Below are positions 8,170 to 17,515 of a DNA stretch of 64,000 nt, piece after piece. This DNA is from Planctomycetota bacterium. Lineage in GTDB: Bacteria > Planctomycetota > Planctomycetia > Isosphaerales > Isosphaeraceae. Where the stretch lies: assembly GCA_021791715.1 (NCBI GenBank), contig JAJYWB010000021.1, positions 1 through 64,000 of the forward strand. Direction: 5' to 3'. A program made the position numbers and the translations under genes. Position 1 is the stretch's first letter; each line of letters opens with the position of its first letter. Under the pieces are notes generated by a model. It was not told the DNA's origin and made no database searches. It worked only from the letters and a program-made list of their open reading frames with translations.

Positions 8170-11100
8170 TCATCGATCGTTCGGTTCGGGGGATTCTTCG
8201 GCTTGAGACGCCTCTCGGCGTTTCAACACGCGGCGAAGCCGCACGCGGTAGAACAAAACGGGAAGGAATAAATCGATAATTTCATCGGCGACGAGGATTC
8301 CGCCGAGGACGGGCGCCGCCATCGGACGCACGACCTCGGCGCCGACACCCCCCGCCCAAAGGAGCGGAGCGAGTCCGACGACCGCGACCGCCTCGGTCAG
8401 CAGCTTGGGTCGCAACCGGTGCGCCGCCCCCTCGATAACGGCGAGCCGCAGCTCGTCGACGCCGATCCGGTCGACTCCGCCGAATCGCTCGACCGATTCT
8501 CTCAAGTAAACAAACATAATAATTCCTGTAGATGTAGCCATTCCCAGGCACGCGATATACCCGACCCAAGAAGCCGTCGAAATCCCCGAACCGATCAACC
8601 ATTGAAAAAGTACGCCGCCGGCGATCGCTCCCGGAACCGAAAGCATCAAGATCAGCGCGTCGACCGCGTCGTGATAAGTCAGGTATAACAGGATGAAAAT
8701 CAACGCGATCACGATCGGGGTCGCGATCATAACCGAGCGTCGCGCCCGGATTTCGTGTTCATACCTTCCGGTGAATTCGTAGAAGACTCCTTCGGGTAAG
8801 GTCACTTTTTTTTCGAGGACGAGACGCGCCTCGGCGACGAGATCGACGACGTCGCGATCACGCACGTTGAGTCGAACATAATTGCGTAAAAGGCCGTTTT
8901 CGGTCTTGATGGTCGCCGGGCCTTCGACGATTCGCACGTTCGCGACCTCGGACAGCGGGATTTGCCGGGGCGAACCGTCGCCGCGACCGTCGCGAGCGGC
9001 GACGAGGATGTTTTTGACCGATTCTTCATCTTCCCGATGTGATCGGCCGTATCGAACGACGACGGGACGACGCTCGCGTCCCTCAACCGTTTGCGTGGCG
9101 GTCGTACCGCCGAGCGCCGTCTCGACGACGTCGTTGATATCTCCCGCACTCACGCCGAGCCGAGCGGCCTTCGCCCGATCGATCCGAATTTCCAAATATG
9201 GTTTTCCTCGAATCGGATCGGCGACGACGTCGACCGCTCCTCGAACGTCGCGAAGCGCCCGTGCGATCCGTTCCGAAACGCGCACGACGTCGTCGAGTTT
9301 GGAGCCGAGAACGCGGACGCCGACGGGAGACGCGACCCCCGTCGCAAGCATGTCGACGCGATTCTGAATCGGCATCGTCCAAACGTTCGTCCACCCGGGC
9401 ATCGAAACGGCTCGATCGAGTTCACCGCCGAACCCCGTTAGTTCGTCGCGGTCGACTTTCCATAGCATCAACGTATCTGAGAACCTGGACGCGAGTTCGT
9501 CGCGAAGCTTTTGCAATCGGGGATCGGGAACGATCGTCGCGGTCGATTCCGCCGCTCCGCCGTGATGATGAGCGCCTCCCGGACGAGCGGGGCGATTCGC
9601 CGATTCGGCGGCCGCGGCCCGCGCCCTCCGAACCTCTTCCAGGTAATTTTTTGTACTCTCATCGAGAATATTCATTCGAGAAAGTAATTCCTCGGTCGAG
9701 ATGATCGTGAAAACGGTCGAGGCGCGGTCGTTGAGTTCGGAATCTAGCTTTTTGATATGATCGCGCCATTTGGGAACGAGGCGAGCCTCGGCGGGATCGG
9801 AGGGATTCGTCGACGACGGCGAAATCCCCTCCGATTCTCGAACCAATTGTTGATTACTTTGGTAAGCGAATTCACGCATTTGTGAATCGAACCGAAAGAG
9901 CGTCGCGTCGAGAGCCTCCGATACGATCGCGTCGGTCGATCGGCGATCGGACGGGGCTCGCGCGATCCGCCGATCGACGAGAGCTCTGAGGATCGATTCG
10001 ATCTGGCGACGAGCGTCGGAGGGTTTTAACTTGCGTCTCGGCCAGAACTCGACCGGACGAAAATTCACCATCGTTTCGATCATGTCGAGCGGCGCGGGGT
10101 CGGTCGAGGTCTCGGCTCGTCCCGCCTTGCCGACGACCATGTCGACCTCGGGAAAACGACAGAGCGCCATGTCGCGAGCGGCGAGGTCGTCGCCCGATCG
10201 TCGCGCCGAGGCTCGCGGAACCGTTATCGGCATATCCATTATCATGCCTTCATTAAGCGGCGTCATAAACTCGCGCGGTAACGGTTTGATCGTCTGATCG
10301 GCGACGAGCGCGACGAGCAGCAGCGACGCGGGAGCGAGAATCGCGGCGATCGCGCCTCGGCAAAACAGAGCGGAAGCGACGATCGAGACGAAAAGCACCG
10401 TCAAAAAGATCGTTCGATCGCCCAAAGGCGTGAAGCCGACGATCAGCGTCGCGGCGAAGATCCAGATCATCACGCCGGGACGATCGAGCAATCCGTTTAA
10501 AATCGGTTTATATACCTCGACGACGCTTCGAACGATCGCGCTTTCCTCCTCGCGTCGAATTTTACCCTTGATGAAGATCGTGCAGAGCGCCGGGACGAGC
10601 GTGATCGCGAGCGCCGCGACCGATACGAGCGCGAACGATTTGGCGATCACCATCGGCCGAAACATCTTGCCTTCGATCCCACCCAAAGCGAGTACGGGGA
10701 GAAACGAAATCAGCATGATCGCCACCGAAAACACCAGCGGCCGGCCGACCTCGAGACAAGCCTCCAGAACCGCCGTCCGGGTGTCGCCCGAGACCGGTCG
10801 ATCGCCGAATCGCTCGCGCAGCTTGTGCATCGCGTTCTCGGCGATCACGATCGACGAATCGACGAGAACCCCGATCGATATCGCGATCCCCGCCAACGAC
10901 ATCAGGTTCATCTGTACGTCGATCATTCCGCTCATTCGTACGATAAACATGATCAAAAAAGCGAACAACGCCGAAAGCGGCAACGTGATCGCGATAATAA
11001 ACGACGTTCGAATATGCATTAATACCAGGTAAACGCAGATCGAGGCGACGACGATCGCCTCGACCACGGTACGCGAAAGGGTTTCGATCGCGCCTTCGAT

Positions 11101-12126
11101 CAGCGGGGTTCGGTCGTAAAACGGAACGATCTTGACTCCGCCGGGAAGCCCCGGCTTGATCTCTCGTATTTTCTCTTTGATGCGCCGCGTGACTTCAAGC
11201 GGATTTTCGCCGCGCGTCATCAACACGACGCCACCCGTCGTCTCGCTTCCGTCCTTTTCAAGAACGCCGCGACGGAATCCTGGAGCGATCGTCACCTTGG
11301 CGACGTCGGCGACGGTTCGAGGTCGGCCCGCTTCGTCGAGGCTCGGAAGCGGAATTCGCTCGATATCCGCGATCGCCCGCGCCGAATCGAATGAATCGTC
11401 GCCGGGATCGGGAGAAACGCCGAGCAACCCGACCGATCGGATCAAATATTCGGCGTTTGTTTTTTGGATCACGTGCCCGCCCGCCGTTCCGTTCGATCGC
11501 CTGACGGCGTCGAGAACGTCTTTAATCGTCGTCCGAAACGCGAGCAGTCGATCGGGGTCGACCGCGATCTGATACTCGACCGGAAATCCGCCGACGGTCG
11601 AAACCTCGGCGACCCCCTCGACCGCGGCGAGCCGAGGTTTCACATACCATTCCTGAATCGAGCGCAATCGTCCCAAATCATATCCCGATCCTTCGACCGT
11701 ATACCAGAAAATCTGCCCGGTCGCGAGCGAATCCGCGGCGATCTCGGGCCTCGCTCCGTCGGGTAGCCCCGTCGACGCGCGAGCGAGCCGCTCGGCGACG
11801 GTCGCGCGCGCTCGATCTAAATCGATATCGTCATGAAAAATGACGTTGATCATCGAGAATCCCGGATCGCTCGACGATCGGACGACGCGAACCCCTCGCA
11901 TTCCTTGCAAACCGAGCGCGAGCGGGTATGTGACGCGGTCTTCGATCTCGCTCGGCGATCGCCCTTTCCACTCGGTGAAAACGACGACCTGGTTCTCCGA
12001 GAGATCGGGTATCGCGTCGACGGGGGTACGGATCGCCGCGAAAACCGCCAAAACCGACAGACACGCGCAGCCGACGATCACGATCGATCTTCGACGTATC
12101 GATAATCGTATAATTGCGTTAATCAT
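8170..12126 (-). CDS. Heavy-metal efflux RND pump (CusA/CzcA family)
   Basis: An inner-membrane proton-driven pump exporting monovalent or divalent metal ions. At 1318 residues it is about 270 longer than E. coli CusA. Family blocks include the N-terminal IRTPVDAIPDLSENQVVV, the TM4 proton-relay segment IGVLVDSSIVIAEN, the FMTPLNEG block, KAGRAETSTDPAPLDMIET and MPIQNRVDMLATGV. The extra sequence lies between the last two blocks (roughly residues 720-910): a charged, helical, coiled-coil-like periplasmic insert with a His-rich GGAHHHGG near residue 852. It overlaps the upstream membrane-fusion gene by 4 bases (ATGA), so the two are translationally coupled. No outer-membrane factor gene is in the operon. 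Confidence 0.93.
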   Translation of the reverse strand: MINAIIRLSIRRRSIVIVGCACLSVLAVFAAIRTPVDAIPDLSENQVVVFTEWKGRSPSEIEDRVTYPLALGLQGMRGVRVVRSSSDPGFSMINVIFHDDIDLDRARATVAERLARASTGLPDGARPEIAADSLATGQIFWYTVEGSGYDLGRLRSIQEWYVKPRLAAVEGVAEVSTVGGFPVEYQIAVDPDRLLAFRTTIKDVLDAVRRSNGTAGGHVIQKTNAEYLIRSVGLLGVSPDPGDDSFDSARAIADIERIPLPSLDEAGRPRTVADVAKVTIAPGFRRGVLEKDGSETTGGVVLMTRGENPLEVTRRIKEKIREIKPGLPGGVKIVPFYDRTPLIEGAIETLSRTVVEAIVVASICVYLVLMHIRTSFIIAITLPLSALFAFLIMFIVRMSGMIDVQMNLMSLAGIAISIGVLVDSSIVIAENAMHKLRERFGDRPVSGDTRTAVLEACLEVGRPLVFSVAIMLISFLPVLALGGIEGKMFRPMVIAKSFALVSVAALAITLVPALCTIFIKGKIRREEESAIVRSVVEVYKPILNGLLDRPGVMIWIFAATLIVGFTPLGDRTIFLTVLFVSIVASALFCRGAIAAILAPASLLLVALVADQTIKPLPREFMTPLNEGMIMDMPITVPRASARRSGDDLAARDMALCRFPEVDMVVGKAGRAETSTDPAPLDMIETMVNFRPVEFWPRRKLKPSDARRQIESILRALVDRRIARAPSDRRSTDAIVSEALDATLFRFDSQMREFAYQSNQQLVRESEGISPSSTNPSDPAEARLVPKWRDHIKKLDSELNDRASTVFTIISTEELLSRMNILDESTKNYLEEVRRARAAAAESANRPARPGGAHHHGGAAESTATIVPDPRLQKLRDELASRFSDTLMLWKVDRDELTGFGGELDRAVSMPGWTNVWTMPIQNRVDMLATGVASPVGVRVLGSKLDDVVRVSERIARALRDVRGAVDVVADPIRGKPYLEIRIDRAKAARLGVSAGDINDVVETALGGTTATQTVEGRERRPVVVRYGRSHREDEESVKNILVAARDGRGDGSPRQIPLSEVANVRIVEGPATIKTENGLLRNYVRLNVRDRDVVDLVAEARLVLEKKVTLPEGVFYEFTGRYEHEIRARRSVMIATPIVIALIFILLYLTYHDAVDALILMLSVPGAIAGGVLFQWLIGSGISTASWVGYIACLGMATSTGIIMFVYLRESVERFGGVDRIGVDELRLAVIEGAAHRLRPKLLTEAVAVVGLAPLLWAGGVGAEVVRPMAAPVLGGILVADEIIDLFLPVLFYRVRLRRVLKRREASQAEESPEPNDR

Positions 12127-13784
12127 TGAGGAGACGTCGATCTATTTTCGGCGGAACGATCGTTCGCGGGCGCGGCGTCGTCGGAGCGTTTCGCTTTTAT
12201 CGCTCGATCCGGATCGGCGCCGAGTTCGGGTAAATTCTCGCGCTTTTTCTCGGCGGCCTGAAATTTCGCCTCGCAACCGTCGCAACAAAGGAAGACGACC
12301 CGACCTCGCGAGACGACGCGAAACGGAGTCCCCATCGATCCCAACGGCTTACGCGTGACCGGACAAACGCGCTGAGCGATCGCGATTTTACGATCGTCGA
12401 GAGAAAGCTCGGCGAGCCCCGATTCGATCGCCGAAACCCGATCGATCGTCGATTGATTCGATCGAATTGATTGAACATTCCTTAAATCGACAAGAGTTTT
12501 CGCGCTCTCGCTCGCGCTCGCGGTTCGCGTCGCGCCGAAATACGCGGTCGAAGCCGCGGGATTGAGCCTCGTTTCGGCGTCAAGCAGAAACGCCCCCGCG
12601 GTCGCGACCGAGCGGCCTTCGTCGAGCCCGCGAACGATCGGATAAAATTCGCCGCAGCGGGGACCGACGACGACTTCAACCGCGTCGAACATTCCGGGCA
12701 TGCTTTCAACATAAACAATTTTACGAACGCCGTCGTCGACGATCGCCGATTCGGGAATCGCCGGAACCGTTCCCCCGGGGCGATACGAAACGACTCGAGG
12801 TTGCAGCCTCATCCCGCCGCACTTTGAGCACGTTTCGCCGGCGCGATTCGACTTAACCTCGGGATGCATCGGACACCAATATTCAAGCCTTTGAAAATCA
12901 TTTAACTGAGTGAATTCAAGTTGTTTTTGATCAATTGCGCATCGCCCCGGTTTTTCATAAACCGTCTCGGGGTGGTCGACGCACGCGTAGACGCTCCTCG
13001 CCTCTCGTACGCGAAGCGGCGGCGGATCCGCGGGAAGCGAACGGAAGGGTTCGATCTCGTCGACGGGAACCCGGATCAGCGCGTTCGCCGTCATCCCGTC
13101 GAGAAAATCATGATTAGGATCATTGACGACGATCACGGCTTTCGGCGGATCGACCGAATCGACTTTTCCCTCAAAAGGGCCTCGTCCCGGAAGATCGTCG
13201 GAGGTGATTTCGGCGGCGAGCCCGCCGCGAAGCACCGCCGCGTCGCGCGGGCGAAACGTCGGTGCGAGCGTCGTTCGGCCGTCGCTTGAACGATGAATGA
13301 TCGCAAATGCGCGAATCTCGATCGAGAGTTTCAGATAACGAACGGGAGACGTGCGAATGCCGGCGAGCTGAACGCGATCGGGCGAGAATTTCATACGCGC
13401 GAGAACGCCTTCGGGCAGCGGAGCGGCGTCTCCTTTTTTGCGTCGAACGAGCGCCATGTTGCACACGCCGCAACGCCCGGGCCACTCGGCGACGACTCCC
13501 GGATCCATCGGACAAAAATATTCGGTATCGTTCGAGACGGCGCCCGCGATCGCTTCGTTTCCGGTCGCGCGTCGCGTCAACCGATCCCAATGATTGCGGA
13601 GGAATTCCCAGCGGCCGACGACCAAAAACCCCGCGGCGAGGATCAACGGGAACCGGAGGCGAATGCGGATCGCTCGCCACGCGATCGCACCGGCGCCTCC
13701 GCGACGCTTGGTCGCCGAATCAAAAGGCGGCTCGCCGAGACGCGGCGACCGCGAATCGATCTTATTGATTTTTGTGATGCTCAT
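12123..13784 (-). CDS. Atypical CusB-like membrane fusion protein with several metal-binding modules
   Basis: Periplasmic adaptor of the RND pump, 553 residues. An N-terminal membrane anchor is at about 43-60. There are three heavy-metal-binding-type modules: YFCPMDPG..CGVCNMAL (89-112), VYACVDHPE..RCAIDQ (265-286) and YWCPMHPE..CSKCGG (302-324). A CusB-like C-terminal barrel follows (PAIPESAIVDDGVRK, then VVVGPRCGEFYPIVRGLDEG and LLDAETRLNP). A final TRASH/YHS-like Cys module (RVCPVTRKPLG..FLCCDGCEAKF) ends it. I see no lipoyl and alpha-helical-hairpin region, which would normally sit after residue 165 and reach the outer-membrane channel. It overlaps the upstream lipoprotein gene by 23 bases and the pump gene by 4. 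Confidence 0.85.
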   Translation of the reverse strand: MSITKINKIDSRSPRLGEPPFDSATKRRGGAGAIAWRAIRIRLRFPLILAAGFLVVGRWEFLRNHWDRLTRRATGNEAIAGAVSNDTEYFCPMDPGVVAEWPGRCGVCNMALVRRKKGDAAPLPEGVLARMKFSPDRVQLAGIRTSPVRYLKLSIEIRAFAIIHRSSDGRTTLAPTFRPRDAAVLRGGLAAEITSDDLPGRGPFEGKVDSVDPPKAVIVVNDPNHDFLDGMTANALIRVPVDEIEPFRSLPADPPPLRVREARSVYACVDHPETVYEKPGRCAIDQKQLEFTQLNDFQRLEYWCPMHPEVKSNRAGETCSKCGGMRLQPRVVSYRPGGTVPAIPESAIVDDGVRKIVYVESMPGMFDAVEVVVGPRCGEFYPIVRGLDEGRSVATAGAFLLDAETRLNPAASTAYFGATRTASASESAKTLVDLRNVQSIRSNQSTIDRVSAIESGLAELSLDDRKIAIAQRVCPVTRKPLGSMGTPFRVVSRGRVVFLCCDGCEAKFQAAEKKRENLPELGADPDRAIKAKRSDDAAPANDRSAENRSTSPQ

Positions 13785-14343
13785 GTGCTTGTTCTTTGAG
13801 ATTTGTGGGCTCGGCCCGGGCGGCGTTCGAATCGACCGGTTCGCCTTGACGACTCTTCGCTCCGGCGGGTCGATCGGGGGTCGAGTCGGCGGCGATCGTG
13901 GGATCGTCCATTTTATGATCCCAGTGCATAATTAAGTTAAAATCTTCTTCGCGATAAACCCAGACGGGAGCTCTTCCGAAAACGAGATACCGCGCGACTT
14001 TTGATTCGTCCGGGTTCGTCAATTCGAGCTTCGTGGTGAAGTATCGCGCGTGAGGAGTTTCGTTTTCGGTGAGGATTTGGAATCGATCAAGCTTTTGCCC
14101 CGAGAGCCGGGTCAGATCGACGAAATTGAGCCCGCCGATCGTGACAAGTTCGGGTTTGGGAGAATCTTGATCGCGCCACGCCGAGAGCGAGGTTTCCAAA
14201 GCCCTCCGCGCCTCGATCGAACGCGGAACGAGGCTCGCTCGTTTGGCGTCTTCTTTGCGCCCGACGCACCCCGCGATTAAACCGACCGAGACGATCAAAC
14301 CGAGGGTTCGAGCGCTTCGATTATTTAACAAGAATAATGTCAT
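13762..14343 (-). CDS. Small lipoprotein, first gene of the RND operon
   Basis: A 193-residue secreted protein with a signal peptide ending in a good lipobox (LIAGC, Cys about 26). The body resembles the lipoprotein at 16.5 kb. Both share an early 'AR.ALE..L..W' block, a central 'I..VD' element and a 'YLVFGRAPVWVYREEDFN..M.MD' block here matching 'YMILGKDPVRIYRDEDFTRMLNMD' there. The C-terminus is polar and ends in EQAHEHHKNQ, a possible metal-binding tail. It is first in an operon with the membrane-fusion protein and pump, so a periplasmic accessory role is plausible but unproven. I know of no described function for this planctomycete family. Confidence 0.75.
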   Translation of the reverse strand: MTLFLLNNRSARTLGLIVSVGLIAGCVGRKEDAKRASLVPRSIEARRALETSLSAWRDQDSPKPELVTIGGLNFVDLTRLSGQKLDRFQILTENETPHARYFTTKLELTNPDESKVARYLVFGRAPVWVYREEDFNLIMHWDHKMDDPTIAADSTPDRPAGAKSRQGEPVDSNAARAEPTNLKEQAHEHHKNQ

Positions 14344-14529
14344 AATATATAGCTGGTATTGGAACTTCGGTACGACGATACGTTCGAAGGCTCTTAAGTT
14401 GAATATATCGCTTGCGGACGGGCGAAGGCTAGGTTAACTTCTATGATGGATTTGTTCCGATCGGCGACGACCGATTGGGGCGTTTCGATCGATCGTGCGA
14501 TCGCTCCGTCGTATGGAAGGCTCGTTCCA

Positions 14530-15006
14530 GTGGCACATCCGCCTGCTTTGCGTTTGAAGCGCGCCTCCGCGATCTTCCGGTTTTTATCGGTCGTCGCGAT
14601 GCTCATCGTGTTTGCGCCTCATTCCACGCGAGCGGCTTGCGGGGGTTGGGTTTCGTGGACCCACGAAACTTCGATATCGGCTCGACTCGATCGATTCGTC
14701 GCATCGATGATTTCAACAGGCGTTGACGACCGGGGTTCGATCGTTCTGGAGAACGCGAACTCGCCGATCGCTTCCAAAACTCCCTCCCCCTGCTCTCTCG
14801 GGCTCTGCTCGAAGGCGCCCGAAAGCCCGTTCGCTCCGCCGCGCATCGCTCGCGTTTCGAGCGATTCCTGGATCGCTTTATCGGTCGATCCGATTCACGA
14901 CGAGTCTCGGTCGAGTCCTCTTTTCATGGAACCGATCGCCGATCCTCCTCAATTCTCACGCGATTCGATCGATCGACCGCCGCGAAGTCGCCGATTCACG
15001 TCATAA
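14530..15006 (+). CDS. Small secreted Cys-containing protein of unknown function
   Basis: A 158-residue protein whose N-terminus is a signal peptide (FRFLSVVAMLIVFAPHSTRAACGG). Two features look like a family of small secreted planctomycete proteins: CGGWVSWTHE right after cleavage and a PCSLGLCSKAPESP segment near the middle; this is recalled, not searched. I start at GTG 14530 because GGAAGG lies 9 bases upstream and the signal peptide then begins close to the N-terminus. An in-frame ATG at 14443 would add 29 residues with no signal character. It is divergent from the RND operon, 186 bases away, so metal-linked expression is possible. Confidence 0.5.
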   Translation: MAHPPALRLKRASAIFRFLSVVAMLIVFAPHSTRAACGGWVSWTHETSISARLDRFVASMISTGVDDRGSIVLENANSPIASKTPSPCSLGLCSKAPESPFAPPRIARVSSDSWIALSVDPIHDESRSSPLFMEPIADPPQFSRDSIDRPPRSRRFTS

Positions 15007-15351
15007 AATCGTTGCGATTTTTCAACGGATCGTTTTCGAAATCGGCGTGTATTCGATTCCGAGTCCTAAAAAGCCGTCCAATCGACGACTCTCGGAGTTG
15101 AATCGCCGCGAGAACTTCGAATCCGTTTCGAATCTAATCATAAACATGAAGGGACGAGCTTAAGGCGGATGTCCGCCGACGCCGCTCGTTCCGATCCGAG
15201 TTCAATACGCGCTTGTCATTTAAGCGTGGTCGCCGCGGTTGAAGCGGTGCGCCGAGAGTTCGCAGGGATGGAGAGTTTTTTCCGCATGATATTTTTATCG
15301 TTCCCCGTTATTTTTTGATCCTTCATCGTTTTTCTCGAAGGAGTCCGATTG
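15007..15351. other. Intergenic region upstream of the DUF1559 gene
   Basis: This 345-base gap shows only a short G-C hairpin (GGCGGATGTCCGCC, 15163-15176) and the ribosome-binding site AAGGAG at 15338-15343 that fixes the next start. No clear promoter. Confidence 0.3.
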
Positions 15352-16401
15352 ATGATTCGTCGACGTTCAGGATTCACTTTGATCGAATTGCTGGTCGTGA
15401 TTGCGATCATCGCGATTTTGATCGCGCTATTGCTTCCGGCGGTTCAACAGGCTCGCGAAGCCGCGCGTCGCGCGCAGTGCACGAACAACCTCAAGCAATT
15501 GGGGTTGGCGATTCACAATTACCTGAGCTCGGGGCAGTGCTTGCCCTTCGGCAAAGGGGGAAGCTACGCCGCCGACGTCCCCGGCACGCCGATCTACGCG
15601 CGCTGGTCGGCTTTAAGTCAATTGCTCATGTATATTGAGCAGGGGAATCTTTTTAACAGCATCAATTTTAGTTTGCCTCCCGAAACGCCCGGCATGGGCG
15701 GGGACGTTCCGTTCATGCCCCCTTATCAAAACCCGAACCGCGCCAATATGACCGCGTGCCGCATCAACGTCGGCGTGTTTCTTTGTCCGTCGGACAATCC
15801 TCCGATCGGGATTTGGCCGGGAGGAACGAATTATCTGGGGAATTTGCAAACGTGGCTCTGCGATTTGAGCGAGAATTTCCCCAGTACGATCTCTCCGGGG
15901 ACGTCTCCCCAGGGGATTTTTTATTTCAACAGTCGCGTGAATCTCGCGATGGTGATCGACGGAACGAGCAACACCGCTTTTATGAGTGAAAAAATCCGAG
16001 GAACGGGCAATCCCGATCGCGACGCTCGATCCGATTCGCTCGTCACCAGCGCCACGACTTCGCTTCTGCAAACCTTTCAGGTTTGTCAGGCGACGAACCC
16101 CGCGAACGCGACACGGCTGACGATGCTGCAAGGAGCGAGCTGGGTGATGGGAGAAATGTGTTGTACCTCATACAATCACGTGAGTACTCCCAATACCCAC
16201 ACGTGCGCAGGGCTCGGTTTCTCGGGGAACATGGCGAACATGCCGATGGTCGTTCCGCCGTCGAGCCAACACCCCGGCGGGGTGAACGTCTTGATGGGAG
16301 ACGGGAGCGTTCGGTTCGTCAAAAGCAGCGTGAATTTAATCACCTGGCAAGCGATCGGCACACGCAACGGCGGCGAGGTCGTTTCGGGTGATTCTTTCTG
16401 A
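15352..16401 (+). CDS. DUF1559 protein with type IV pilin-like N-terminus
   Basis: A 349-residue member of the planctomycete DUF1559 family. It opens with a short basic leader and the prepilin cleavage motif [20 protein letters not shown], a hydrophobic helix, then [24 protein letters not shown]. The C-terminus has the conserved 'Gx9DG' region ([17 protein letters not shown]). Such proteins are thought to be processed by a prepilin peptidase and held at the membrane; their role is not established. Start ATG 15352 follows AAGGAG by 8 bases. It is followed by a long hairpin and then a lipoprotein gene on the same strand, a pairing I have often seen described in planctomycete genomes. Confidence 0.93.
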   Translation: MIRRRSGFTLIELLVVIAIIAILIALLLPAVQQAREAARRAQCTNNLKQLGLAIHNYLSSGQCLPFGKGGSYAADVPGTPIYARWSALSQLLMYIEQGNLFNSINFSLPPETPGMGGDVPFMPPYQNPNRANMTACRINVGVFLCPSDNPPIGIWPGGTNYLGNLQTWLCDLSENFPSTISPGTSPQGIFYFNSRVNLAMVIDGTSNTAFMSEKIRGTGNPDRDARSDSLVTSATTSLLQTFQVCQATNPANATRLTMLQGASWVMGEMCCTSYNHVSTPNTHTCAGLGFSGNMANMPMVVPPSSQHPGGVNVLMGDGSVRFVKSSVNLITWQAIGTRNGGEVVSGDSF

Positions 16402-16422
16402 TGATAACGATTTCGAGCTGAA

Positions 16423-16462
16423 ACTCCGGGCCGCGCACGAGCTTGATCGCGCGGCTCGGAGT
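16423..16462 (+). terminator. Long hairpin between the DUF1559 and lipoprotein genes
   Basis: ACTCCG-G-GCCGCGC pairs with GCGCGGC-T-CGGAGT around a 12-base loop: 13 pairs with one mismatch. No T-tract follows, so it may act as an RNA-stabilising or attenuating element rather than a full terminator. Confidence 0.55.
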
Positions 16463-16505
16463 GAATTCGCAAGCCGAATATTGATGGAATCTGGAGATCG
16501 GTGAT

Positions 16506-16934
16506 ATGAACGTTCGATCGATTTTCTTGGTCGCGGCGACTTGCGCCGCGGGGTGCGGTATCGAGGGGAAAAGCGGCGCGCCGATGCCGACGGGTACCGA
16601 GGCGAGACAGGCGCTTGAAAAGGCGCTCGACACGTGGAAGGCGGGGAAAAGTCCCGCTTCGATCGCCGATCAAGCTCCCAAGATCGACGTCGTCGATTAT
16701 CAATGGAAGGCCGGCGACGTGCTTGAAAGCTACTCGATCGTCGCCGAGAAACAAGGCGAGGGAAACAAGACGTTCGGCGTCAAGCTGACGCTAAAAAAAC
16801 CTCCCGGATCAAAAGACGTCGAATACATGATTCTTGGAAAAGATCCCGTGAGGATCTATCGCGACGAGGATTTCACGCGAATGCTCAACATGGACAACAA
16901 CCCCGGCGCCGGTTCAAAATCACGCCGACGATAA
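16506..16934 (+). CDS. Small lipoprotein, paralogue of the RND-operon lipoprotein
   Basis: A 142-residue protein with a short signal peptide and a Cys at about 17 (TCAAGC, an acceptable lipobox). The body contains ARQALEKALDTWKAGK, a VVDYQWKAGD segment and YMILGKDPVRIYRDEDFTRML, all matching positions in the lipoprotein encoded at 13.8-14.3 kb. The tail is basic. ATG 16506 has GGAG nine bases upstream. It follows the DUF1559 gene after a hairpin and is probably in the same transcript, so the two may act together at the cell envelope. Function unknown. Confidence 0.75.
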   Translation: MNVRSIFLVAATCAAGCGIEGKSGAPMPTGTEARQALEKALDTWKAGKSPASIADQAPKIDVVDYQWKAGDVLESYSIVAEKQGEGNKTFGVKLTLKKPPGSKDVEYMILGKDPVRIYRDEDFTRMLNMDNNPGAGSKSRRR

Positions 16935-17515
16935 ATCGAAGGATTTCCTCGATCGGTTCGGTAATAAGAACGACAAGCCGCGAAGCCGGCCGTCTCTCGG
17001 CGTGAGATCCGCTCAAATCGAGAGAATCGGTCGGCGCCCGAGCCGATCGTCCGAGCGATATCCAGGATCAACGATTTTCAACGATTTATTCGTGACCTAT
17101 AATTATATGATGCTAATTTTGGTGTGTCCTTGATCGCCGAACCGTTCGTCGTCGATCCTTCAAGCTCGCGGTCCGAGCGTCGATCGACCCTCGCCGCGTT
17201 GCTCGAGGGAATTCTAAATCACCGAACAATTGTATGTTATTAGACAACATAAATCAATTAGGTTAATCGTTCGTGGTTTTCGATCACGATCAAGCTCGTG
17301 CGAAAACTCGCCGAAACCGATCCGCGACCCGCAAGCCGCGAGAAAAGATTCTCGACGATTCCCGAAAGGCTCGTCACCCTTATGCAATTCAATCGCCGGG
17401 TGCGTTTTCGCTTGCGACTGGCCGCTCGAAGCCGCGATCGCTACACTGAATCGCGTGATTTTCCCCAAGAGAACCGAGCGCTCAAGAATGACATGCATCC
17501 GAGAACCAAGAGTCG
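16935..17515. other. Intergenic region before hpnC
   Basis: 581 bases. The short open frames here have no ribosome-binding site and no recognisable motif. The AT-rich stretch 17095-17115 could hold a promoter but has no clear pair of boxes. No RNA gene seen. Confidence 0.3.

Noticed and set aside
14443-14529. Longer start for the secreted protein at ATG 14443
   Set aside because: The added 29 residues precede the signal peptide and lack a ribosome-binding site; GTG 14530 has GGAAGG.
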